Assembly: GCA_900548735.1 (NCBI GenBank)
Contig: URMC01000027.1
Span: 1-20,905 of the forward strand
Direction of reading: 5' to 3'
DNA length: 20,905 bases
Source: an uncultured Eubacteriales bacterium
GTDB lineage: Bacteria > Bacillota > Clostridia > Oscillospirales > CAG-272
In this document: positions 1 through 6,648 of the stretch, one piece after another
Layout of the letters: the number at the start of each line of letters is the position of its first letter
Numbering within the stretch: the stretch's first letter is position 1
Program-made: the position numbers and the translations under genes
Notes under the pieces: generated by a model
Told to the model about the DNA's origin: nothing
Databases searched by the model: none
The model's input: only the letters and a program-made list of their open reading frames with translations

Positions 1-741
1 GTGGAAGACGCGCACGCGCTCTTCCTTCGGCATCTCGTTTTCGTAGAGACCGTACCACACATCGGTATAGATGAAGTCCGCGCCGCGTACGCTCTCGCGG
101 TCATCGGTGACAAGGTAGCTGCCGCCGGAGAGCGCGCAGTTCTTCTTCATGATCTCCTTGTGCTGCTCATTCAGCTGGTGGCCCTGGGGGCCGTACTGGA
201 CAAAGTGCATGCCGAGCTTCGTCGTGATAAAGCCGAGCGACGCGCACACCTGCGTCGCGTCGCCCACGAACACGACCTTGCAGTCCTCTAACTTTTTCCC
301 CTGCGGAAGGTTCTCCATGATCGTGCAGAGGTCGCCGATCTCCTGCGTGGGGTGGTTGTAGTCCGACATGCCGTTGATGACCGGAATGTCGGCATAATAT
401 GCCAGTTTGGCAACGGTCCGGTGCTCATCCACACGCGCCATGATGATGTTGACCAGGCGCGAGAGTACACGCGCCGTGTCCTCCATGGTTTCGTGCCCGC
501 CGAGCTGAATCTGCCCCGGCGCCAGGTATTGGGCGTGCCCGCCCAGCTGTTCCATCGCGGTCTCAAACGACACACGGGTGCGGGTGGAGCTCTGCTCAAA
601 GATCATCCCCAGCGTCTTACCCGCCAGCAGCGGCGGATAATAGCCGGTTTTCACACAGTCCTTGATGGTCAGGGAAAGGTCAATGATGTCCAACAATTCT
701 TCTTTGGAATAGCTTTCGGTCGTAATCAGATCCTGTTTCAT
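1..741 (-). CDS. ptcA: putrescine carbamoyltransferase, partial (C-terminus beyond left edge)
   Basis: This is a cytoplasmic enzyme of the agmatine deiminase route. It phosphorolyses N-carbamoylputrescine to putrescine and carbamoyl phosphate, which carbamate kinase then uses to make ATP. The 247 visible residues hold the carbamoyl-phosphate motif STRTR at 52-56, HPTQ at 130-133 and the DVWYGLY stretch at 227-233. A YGLY loop marks putrescine rather than ornithine carbamoyltransferases, and the whole visible part reads very like Enterococcus PTC. The ATG at 741 follows a GGAAAGAAG ribosome site. The gene starts 20 bases after the mglC stop, with no terminator or promoter between, so it is probably co-transcribed with the sugar transporter, which is an unusual partner. 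The C-terminal helix typical of PTC and any aguA, aguD or arcC neighbours lie outside the window. The carbamoyltransferase fold is certain; the substrate is very likely. Confidence 0.9.
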   Translation of the reverse strand, partial: MKQDLITTESYSKEELLDIIDLSLTIKDCVKTGYYPPLLAGKTLGMIFEQSSTRTRVSFETAMEQLGGHAQYLAPGQIQLGGHETMEDTARVLSRLVNIIMARVDEHRTVAKLAYYADIPVINGMSDYNHPTQEIGDLCTIMENLPQGKKLEDCKVVFVGDATQVCASLGFITTKLGMHFVQYGPQGHQLNEQHKEIMKKNCALSGGSYLVTDDRESVRGADFIYTDVWYGLYENEMPKEERVRVFH

Positions 742-755
742 AATAACTTCTTTCC

Positions 756-773
756 GTGCGCTTATTTGCGCAC
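756..773 (-). other. stem-loop enclosing the mglC stop codon
   Basis: A perfect 6-bp inverted repeat GTGCGC/GCGCAC surrounds a 6-base loop that contains the TAA stop of mglC. The ribosome site of ptcA lies just downstream on the minus strand. There is no T-run, so it is not an intrinsic terminator. It might protect or process the mRNA between mglC and ptcA; that role is inference. Confidence 0.5.
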
Positions 774-1817
774 CAGGTATTTTCGCATATCGATCGCGCA
801 GGCAATGAGAATAATCAGCCCCTTGATGATATACTGCAGATTTGCGTCAATGCCGAGGAAGGTCAGCCCCACGAAAATCAGGCGAAGAAGCACCACGCCG
901 AGAATGACCCCGCCGATTTTGCCCGTTCCCCCGACAAACGATACCCCGCCGATGACGCAGGCGGCGATGGCGTCCAATTCATAGTTCAGCCCCGTGGAGG
1001 CGGAGTTGGAGCCGATCCGTGCCGCCTCGATAAATCCGGTCACACCGTACAGCACCCCGGCAAGCAGAAATACCAGCACAATGGTGCGGCGCACGTTGAC
1101 CCCCGACACGTTGGCGGCATCCGGATTGGAGCCCACGGCAAACATATTTTTGCCGAAGGCGGTCTTGTTCCATACAAACCACATGATCACCGTAATCCCG
1201 ATCACGTACCAGACGTAATTGGGGACGGGCGTGGTGCCGATCTTTAAAATACTGCCCTTGATGAAGCTGAGATAGGAGTCGTCCAGCCCTGAAATGGACT
1301 GCCCGTTGTTGTTGCCGGTCATCAGAAAGAGCAACAGCGCCCCGTACACGATCAGCTGTGTAGAAAGGGTCACGATAAAGGGGTGCAGGTGGAAGGTGGC
1401 GGTGCAGTAGCCGTTCAGCGCCCCCACCGCGGCGCCGATCAGCAGTGCCAGCAGAAAAACCACGATGATTGGGGGAGTTTTCAGATTCGGGAACATTTTG
1501 CCCGCATATCCGGTTGCCTGCAGCAGCGCCGCCGACACGCAGGCAACAAGCCCCACCACGCGCCCGGCGGAAAGGTCGGTGCCGGTGAGGATAATCGCCC
1601 CGGCGATCCCCAGTGCCAGCGGCAGGTTTGCCGCCGAGAGGGAAATGATATTGACGATGGATGGCCCGGAGAGAAAATTGGGATTCAGACACGCAATCAG
1701 AATGATTGCCGCGACCAGAAAGATATACAGGGAATTATCCAAAAGCAGGTTGCCGACGTATCGCCGCCGCTCCTCCCCGGTCAGACTTTTATAATGTTCT
1801 ATGATTTTCAGATGCAT
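762..1817 (-). CDS. mglC: galactose/methylgalactoside-type ABC transporter permease
   Basis: This is the membrane channel subunit of a CUT2-family sugar importer. It probably forms a dimer that works with the MglA-like ATPase and the MglB-like binding lipoprotein encoded upstream. The 351-residue protein has about ten hydrophobic segments and the family motif GTDLSAGR near residue 83, where RbsC and MglC proteins carry D-L-S-x-G. Length fits the family (about 330-350). I chose the ATG at 1817 because GGAGG lies five bases before it; an in-frame ATG at 1829 would place that GGAGG inside the gene. It starts 15 bases after the mglA stop, and ptcA follows 20 bases after its own stop. The family is certain; galactose as substrate rests on MglB. 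Confidence 0.9.
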   Translation of the reverse strand: MHLKIIEHYKSLTGEERRRYVGNLLLDNSLYIFLVAAIILIACLNPNFLSGPSIVNIISLSAANLPLALGIAGAIILTGTDLSAGRVVGLVACVSAALLQATGYAGKMFPNLKTPPIIVVFLLALLIGAAVGALNGYCTATFHLHPFIVTLSTQLIVYGALLLFLMTGNNNGQSISGLDDSYLSFIKGSILKIGTTPVPNYVWYVIGITVIMWFVWNKTAFGKNMFAVGSNPDAANVSGVNVRRTIVLVFLLAGVLYGVTGFIEAARIGSNSASTGLNYELDAIAACVIGGVSFVGGTGKIGGVILGVVLLRLIFVGLTFLGIDANLQYIIKGLIILIACAIDMRKYLVRK

Positions 1818-1832
1818 TTTTGCCTCCATCCA

Positions 1833-3341
1833 TCAGACGTTTTGGGCGGCAAGCGCCATGATTTCTTCCTGTGTGGTTTTGGCGGCATCCACCTCGCCTG
1901 CCAGCCGCCCGCCGGACATGACAAGAATCCTGTGGCAGACGCCGAGCAGCTCGGGCAGCTCACTGGACACCATCACGATGGATCTGCCTTTTGCCGCCAG
2001 TTCGTCCATCAGCTGATAAATTTCGTATTTCGCTCCTACGTCGATGCCGCGCGTCGGCTCATCCAGAAGCAGAATTTCCGGGTCGGTGAGCAGCCAGCGG
2101 GCAAGAATCACCTTTTGCTGGTTGCCGCCGGAGAGCGTGCGGATCTGGGTTTTTTGTGACGCGGTTTTGACCGAAAGCCGGCGGATCATGGTGTCGGTTG
2201 CCTCCTGCCGTTTACGGTCGGAAAGGAAAAACCCCCAGGAACGGTATGCGGAAAGCGAGGAAATGGTGGTGTTTTCGAGAATGTTGAGAATCCCGAAAAT
2301 ACCGGTGGCGCGGCGCTCCTCGGTCAGCATGGCAAGGCCGTTGCCGATTGCCTCCCGCGGGTTGCGGTTGCGGATTTCCCGCTCGCCGAGAAACAGGCGC
2401 CCCGCGGAGCGTGCCGAAAGCCCGAAAATGTTTTCAAGCAGCTCGCTGCGCCCGGCGCCGCCAAGCCCGGCAAGCCCAAGGATCTCTCCCCGGCGCAAAG
2501 AAAAACTGACATCCTCCACCTTGGTATAGCGGGAGGAAAGATGCTCCGCACGGAAAACGATCTCTGTGCCGGCGGGCGGTTTTGCGGGAAAGCGGTGTGT
2601 TAAATCTCTGCCGACCATCAGCCGGATGATGGTGTTCATATCCAGCTCGGCGGCAGGGGCTGTTTTGATGTGTGCACCGTCACGCATCACGGTGATTTCA
2701 TCCGAAATGCGGAAGATTTCTTCCATTTTGTGCGAGATATAAATGATGCCGCACCCGCGGTCACGCAGCATGCGCACAATGCGGAAAAGGTGCTCCACCT
2801 CTTCCTCCGAGAGGGAAGAGGTCGGTTCGTCCAGCACGATGACCTTCGCGTGATAGGAGACCGCCTTTGCAATCTCCACCATCTGCCGCTTTGCCACCGA
2901 CAGGCTTCCGATCTTTTGCTTCGGGTCCAGTGTGATGCCGAGATCGCCTAAAATCTCTCCGGTTTTCCGGTGCATTTCGGCTTCGTTGACAAAGCCCCAC
3001 CTGCCGGGGTAGCGCCCCAGCCAGATGTTGTCGCTGACACTGCGGTTCAGCGCCTGATTCAGCTCCTGATGCACCATGGCAACGCCGTGCACCAGCGCTT
3101 CCTTCGGGTTTGCAAACAACACCTTCTCCCCGTCCAGAAAGATCTCGCCGCTGTCCGCCGTGTAAATGCCGAAGAGGCATTTCATCAGGGTGGATTTGCC
3201 CGCCCCGTTCTCGCCCATCAGGGTATGCACACTGCCCCGCCGCACGCGAAGCGACACGTGATCCAGCGCCTTGACCCCCGGGAACTCTTTGACCAGCTCC
3301 CGTATTTCCAAAAGGGTTTCATTCTCCGAAATATTTTGCAT
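1833..3341 (-). CDS. mglA: galactose-type sugar ABC transporter, tandem ATP-binding protein
   Basis: This cytoplasmic ATPase powers the sugar importer. Its 502 residues hold two ATPase domains, as in MglA, RbsA and XylG. Domain 1 has Walker A GENGAGKST at 43-51, a divergent signature LSVAKRQ at 146-152 and Walker B ending in LDEPTSSL near 169-176. Domain 2 has the degenerate P-loop GLGGAGRSE at 291-299 (arginine in place of the usual lysine, normal for this family), a good signature LSGGNQQK at 402-409 and LLLDEPTRGID ending at 433. Its ATG lies 23 bases inside the end of mglB, preceded by AAGGA, which suggests translational coupling. The family is certain; the mgl name, as against rbs or xyl, follows from the neighbouring MglB. 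Confidence 0.92.
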   Translation of the reverse strand: MQNISENETLLEIRELVKEFPGVKALDHVSLRVRRGSVHTLMGENGAGKSTLMKCLFGIYTADSGEIFLDGEKVLFANPKEALVHGVAMVHQELNQALNRSVSDNIWLGRYPGRWGFVNEAEMHRKTGEILGDLGITLDPKQKIGSLSVAKRQMVEIAKAVSYHAKVIVLDEPTSSLSEEEVEHLFRIVRMLRDRGCGIIYISHKMEEIFRISDEITVMRDGAHIKTAPAAELDMNTIIRLMVGRDLTHRFPAKPPAGTEIVFRAEHLSSRYTKVEDVSFSLRRGEILGLAGLGGAGRSELLENIFGLSARSAGRLFLGEREIRNRNPREAIGNGLAMLTEERRATGIFGILNILENTTISSLSAYRSWGFFLSDRKRQEATDTMIRRLSVKTASQKTQIRTLSGGNQQKVILARWLLTDPEILLLDEPTRGIDVGAKYEIYQLMDELAAKGRSIVMVSSELPELLGVCHRILVMSGGRLAGEVDAAKTTQEEIMALAAQNV

Positions 3342-4383
3342 AAGGGATCCTTATTTTACGCACGCTTTCGTCTACCGAAAACGCGTCCGTGCCGTCCATC
3401 AGTGCCTTGCCTTCTGCCGCATTGGCGGCAAGCAGGGCAAGTGCTTTCGCCATGCCAGCCGCGTCCTGCTTCACGGTGCCGGTCATTTTGCCGTCCCGGA
3501 TCAGTGCTACTGCCGCCTCGGTTGCGTCCACGCCGAACACCGGGATGGTGGGCGACCCCGCGCCGGTGTTGTAGCCGGCGGCGTTCAATGCGGAAATCGC
3601 GCCTTCCGCCATGCCGTCATTGTTGCAGATTACCAGCTCGATCATATTCTTGTTTGCCGTGTTGTTGGTGGTCAGTGCCGTGGTCATATATTCGTTTGCC
3701 GCGGCGGCGGACCACTGCCCGTTTTTGTCTACCAGATATTCGTTTTTGTTGTTTTCGTCATAAAAGCGAAGGGGCTTTTTGCACGCCGCCATCAGCATTT
3801 CGTTTGCTTTTTCCACGCTGTATTTGGTGCGATAAATTGCCTCGTTGTTTCCTTCCTCTCCTTTGAAGAGGATATAGGAGATCCGCCCGTCCCCGTTGAG
3901 GTCCAGCTCGTCATAGTGCGCCAGCAGATACTCACCGATCATCTCCCCCTGAAGCATCCCTGCCTCCTCGGCTTTGGTGCCCACAAAGGCGCATTGATCG
4001 TAGCTGCTGATGATGCTGTCACTGACCTCGCGGTTGAAAAATATCAGCGGTACGCCTGCATTTTTCGCAAGATTTACAATCTCGGTTGCCGCATCGTCCG
4101 ACCCCGTGTTTACAATGTTGACCAGCAGCGCCTTGGCACCCCCGGTCAGCGCGGTGCGCACCTGCTCGGTCTGTGTGGTCTGAGAGCCGGCACCGTCATA
4201 ATCCGAGGTGGAAAGCCCCCGGTCGGAAAGCGCCTTTTTCAGTGCAGTGCGCACCGAGGAGATATACGTGTCACTGAACGTGTAATAAAAGATGTCCGCC
4301 TTTTCCTTTTTCCCGCCGCAACCGACCAGCGCCGCGGTGCAAAGACAAAGAACCAAAAGTAAAGAAATCAGTCTTTTTTTCAT
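3319..4383 (-). CDS. mglB: galactose/glucose-type ABC transporter substrate-binding lipoprotein
   Basis: This is the extracellular sugar receptor, anchored by a lipid. A Lys-Lys-Arg start and hydrophobic stretch lead to the lipobox LVGC, with the acylated cysteine at residue 22. The fold 1 body resembles E. coli MglB: FNRE at 116-119, the EF-hand-like calcium loop DLNGDGRIS at 161-169, LFKGEEG, CNNDGM at 253-258 and VFGVDA near 282-287. Asn117, Arg185, Trp224, Asn255 and Asp286 match sugar contacts known in E. coli MglB. Asn179, Glu181 and Gln306 stand where that protein has His152, Asp154 and Asn256, so the preferred sugar may differ. It is first in the operon and has a GGAAAGGTG ribosome site. 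No convincing promoter or cre box was found in 4384-4497. Length (354) is slightly above the family norm. Confidence 0.9.
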   Translation of the reverse strand: MKKRLISLLLVLCLCTAALVGCGGKKEKADIFYYTFSDTYISSVRTALKKALSDRGLSTSDYDGAGSQTTQTEQVRTALTGGAKALLVNIVNTGSDDAATEIVNLAKNAGVPLIFFNREVSDSIISSYDQCAFVGTKAEEAGMLQGEMIGEYLLAHYDELDLNGDGRISYILFKGEEGNNEAIYRTKYSVEKANEMLMAACKKPLRFYDENNKNEYLVDKNGQWSAAAANEYMTTALTTNNTANKNMIELVICNNDGMAEGAISALNAAGYNTGAGSPTIPVFGVDATEAAVALIRDGKMTGTVKQDAAGMAKALALLAANAAEGKALMDGTDAFSVDESVRKIRIPYAKYFGE

Positions 4384-4500
4384 ACCGGTATCACCTTTCC
4401 TGCCGCAAAATTACGGCGTTTGATGTTATTATGCCGAGCGCGGCGGCAAATTATGAGAGAGGCGGCTCTCCGTTTTTCGGCAGATTTTCCTGATTTTACA

Positions 4501-4528
4501 AAAAAAGCCCGCCCCGGAAAGGGGCGGG
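4501..4528 (-). terminator. Rho-independent terminator after the CmpB-like gene
   Basis: The 8-bp stem CCCGCCCC/GGGGCGGG has a 5-base loop and is followed on the minus strand by a C and a run of seven T. It lies 40 bases beyond the stop of the small membrane protein and ends the MATE/CmpB-like transcript before mglB. Confidence 0.92.
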
Positions 4529-4567
4529 TAATTTCTTAAAAAAGCAAAAAGGCGATGACGTCAGAAA

Positions 4568-5041
4568 TCACGTTGTGCGCTTGGCAAATATGCTGGCAAA
4601 CGTGAGGGGTGTGCGGGCAAGCAGGCGCTCGATGAGGGCGTCGATGGCGAGAATCAGCCACATCAGCGCCCCCCAGCAAAGCGAGAATTTCAGGCAAATC
4701 AGCCCGCGGTATTCATGCGGGCAACCGGTATAATTCCAGATGCGAAGCCCGTGAAAGGTGAGAAAATACAGCCCGAAAAAATACTCATAGGCGGTCAGAA
4801 CGCCAAACCCAAAGAGCGGGAGTACCAAAACCCGAACCTTACGCGGGAGCGGGAGACGGCAAAGCAGCACGCCGAGGAGAAACGCTCCGCCACCAAGGAA
4901 AAACACATGGGGCAGGGGCGGCGCGTGGTGGCGAATGAGACGAAACACCGTTTCGATGGCAAAATACAGCCCGCCGCCAAGGCAAAACTCCGTCGTCAGC
5001 TTCAAAGCCAACCACAACGCCGTGGAAACCGCACGTTTCAT
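4568..5041 (-). CDS. small membrane protein, putative ABC transporter permease (CmpB-like) family
   Basis: A 157-residue protein with four or five hydrophobic segments. The segment near residues 105-130 contains W-N-Y-T-G-C-P, then RGLICLKFSLCWG. This matches the conserved block of the clostridial 'putative ABC transporter permease' family (PF06541, ABC_trans_CmpB), whose biochemical role is unknown. I chose the ATG at 5041 because GGAAAGGAG lies seven bases upstream; an in-frame ATG at 5068 would swallow that site. It begins 42 bases after the MATE stop and ends before a strong terminator, so the two form an operon. Whether it assists export is not shown by the sequence. Confidence 0.8.
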   Translation of the reverse strand: MKRAVSTALWLALKLTTEFCLGGGLYFAIETVFRLIRHHAPPLPHVFFLGGGAFLLGVLLCRLPLPRKVRVLVLPLFGFGVLTAYEYFFGLYFLTFHGLRIWNYTGCPHEYRGLICLKFSLCWGALMWLILAIDALIERLLARTPLTFASIFAKRTT

Positions 5042-5083
5042 CCCGTTTCTCCTTTCCGGGAAATTCATATCCCCCTATGAGTT

Positions 5084-6493
5084 TTACTCGTTCATCCGAA
5101 ATTCCTCAATCTCGGGGGCGCTTGTGATCTGCCGGATCCATTTGCGGCTGCGAAAGCGGATCAGGCACAGCACGGTTTTCACAATATCCTCCGCGATAAA
5201 CATCGTGGCAAGCAGAAAAACAAAATGCGTGGGGCGAAGAAACCGCGCCACCAAAAACAGCGCGGGAATGCCGCAGAAATAAAGCCCCGCCATATCCACC
5301 AGGCACCCGGTTTTGGTATCCCCGCCGGAGCGGAAAATGCCGCACACCATGGTATAGGAAATCATATGAACGCCGATCCAGAAGCCGTAAAACAACAGGC
5401 ACTCGGAAGCAACCTGCCGCGCGCCCGCCGTTTCAATCGGGAAAAGGGACAACAACGGCTCACGCAACAGCACCAGCAAACCGCCCAGCACCACCCCGGT
5501 GATCGGGGTCATCACGGCAAAGCGTTTTGCCGCACGGTACGCCTCCTCGTGCTCTCCCGCACCCACGCGCATCCCCACCATCACGGCACACGCGCCGCAG
5601 ATGCCGACGAAAAACACAAAGAAAATCTGCTGTACGTTCTCATAAAGGGTGTACCCCGCGTAGTTTTCCATCCCCTGCCGGGCAAGAATCATAGCGTACA
5701 CATTGGTGCCGCAAGCCCACAGCGCCTCGTTGATGAGCACCGGGGACGCGGTGCGGAGATACGTCTTGCAGAATGCCCGGTCAAAGGCAAATAAGCCCCG
5801 GAACGTACCGCGAAACGGCGTTTTTCCAAGCAACATACACGTCACCAGAAACGCCGCCTGCACCGCATAACTGACAATCGTGCCGCAAGCCGCGCCGCGA
5901 AGCTCCAGCGCGGGGAAACCGAAATGCCCGCCGATCAGGCAATAGTTGACCGCCACATTGACGGCAACGGCAATGCCGGAGGAAATCAGCGGCAGACGAA
6001 CGCACTCCACCGAACGCAGCGAAATGCTGAGAATCTGCGAAATGACCAAAAACGGCACCGCAACGGCGTACACGCGAAGGTAAGATGCGGCAAGGGCGAT
6101 CATCTGCGGGTCATCGGTAAAAATGCCGGCAAGCGCGGCAGGAAACAGCGCCAGCGCCACGGCGTAAAGCAAGCCGAAACCAAGCGCCACCGAAAGGGCA
6201 AAGCCAAGACAGCGCAACAGGTTGTTTTTCTCTTTTGCCCCCCAGTATTGCGAAAGCAGGGCAGAACAGCCCGAAGCAAAGCCGAAGCAAATCACGTTCA
6301 GCAAAAAACTGAATCTGGCGGCAACCCCGATGGCGGAAGTGGCAGCGTTACCCAGCCCCACGATCATCACCGTATCCACCAGCGTGCCGCAGGAGGTCAG
6401 CAGGTTCTGAAACGCGATAGGCAGGGCAAGTTTGAGGGCGGTGCGATAAAAGCCCGCGCCGCCGGTATTGGTTTTGAGAAGTTTATCAGACAT
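5084..6493 (-). CDS. MATE family efflux transporter
   Basis: A cation-coupled multidrug or metabolite exporter of the inner membrane. The 469 residues contain about twelve hydrophobic segments in two similar halves. The N-terminal half begins with LALPIAFQNLLTSCGTLVDTVM, here quoted only for its pattern of an early Pro in helix 1 and VD-T-VM/MVG-LG after it, typical of NorM/DinF-like proteins. Length fits the family (about 450). No ribosome site precedes the ATG at 6493. Instead the leader holds two hairpins, the second ending in a T-run next to the start codon (see 6498-6553). No promoter was recognised between it and the peptidase gene upstream, so it may be read from that transcript. Substrate unknown. 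Confidence 0.92.
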   Translation of the reverse strand: MSDKLLKTNTGGAGFYRTALKLALPIAFQNLLTSCGTLVDTVMIVGLGNAATSAIGVAARFSFLLNVICFGFASGCSALLSQYWGAKEKNNLLRCLGFALSVALGFGLLYAVALALFPAALAGIFTDDPQMIALAASYLRVYAVAVPFLVISQILSISLRSVECVRLPLISSGIAVAVNVAVNYCLIGGHFGFPALELRGAACGTIVSYAVQAAFLVTCMLLGKTPFRGTFRGLFAFDRAFCKTYLRTASPVLINEALWACGTNVYAMILARQGMENYAGYTLYENVQQIFFVFFVGICGACAVMVGMRVGAGEHEEAYRAAKRFAVMTPITGVVLGGLLVLLREPLLSLFPIETAGARQVASECLLFYGFWIGVHMISYTMVCGIFRSGGDTKTGCLVDMAGLYFCGIPALFLVARFLRPTHFVFLLATMFIAEDIVKTVLCLIRFRSRKWIRQITSAPEIEEFRMNE

Positions 6494-6497
6494 AAAT

Positions 6498-6553
6498 AAA
6501 AACTGCCGCCGCGCGGCAAAAGACGCAGAAGAACTGCCGCGCCGCGGCAGTTC
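6498..6553 (-). promoter_or_regulatory. two alternative hairpins in the MATE leader
   Basis: Read on the minus strand, a perfect 10-bp hairpin (GAACTGCCGC/GCGGCAGTTC, loop GGC, 6531-6553) is followed by a 6-bp hairpin (TGCCGC/GCGGCA, 6504-6518) and then GTTTTT, ending seven bases before the ATG. The first arm AACTGCCGC can also pair with GCGGCAGTT at the base of the second hairpin, so the two folds exclude each other. An AAGGAG lies just before the first hairpin, about 60 bases from the start codon. The arrangement resembles an attenuator, but it could also be a degenerate intergenic repeat. Confidence 0.45.
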
Positions 6554-6574
6554 TCCTTATTTCGGCGTGCCCGA

Positions 6575-6625
6575 CCTGTCAGGAACCTCACCGGGAGAAC
6601 CGGGTTTGTCGTCTCCTGTCAGGCT
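6575..6625 (-). repeat. dispersed CCTG(A/T)CAGG element, copy 1
   Basis: Two copies of the odd palindrome CCTGTCAGG (6575-6583 and 6615-6623) flank a GC-rich spacer. The part 6593-6625 shares GAGAACCGGGT and TCTCCTGTCAGGCT, in the same order and orientation, with 9431-9464. It starts 23 bases beyond the stop of the M3 peptidase gene. It has no T-run and encodes nothing visible. Confidence 0.55.
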
Positions 6626-6648
6626 GACGGCACGGGGCGGACTGTTCC

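Noticed and set aside
1..741. Ornithine carbamoyltransferase as name for the partial gene
   Set aside because: The YGLY loop and overall sequence follow putrescine carbamoyltransferases; the SMG loop of ornithine enzymes is absent.
4384..4500. Promoter or catabolite-response box for mglB
   Set aside because: AT-rich strings such as CATAAT exist, but none has a -35 box at proper spacing, and no good cre sequence was found.
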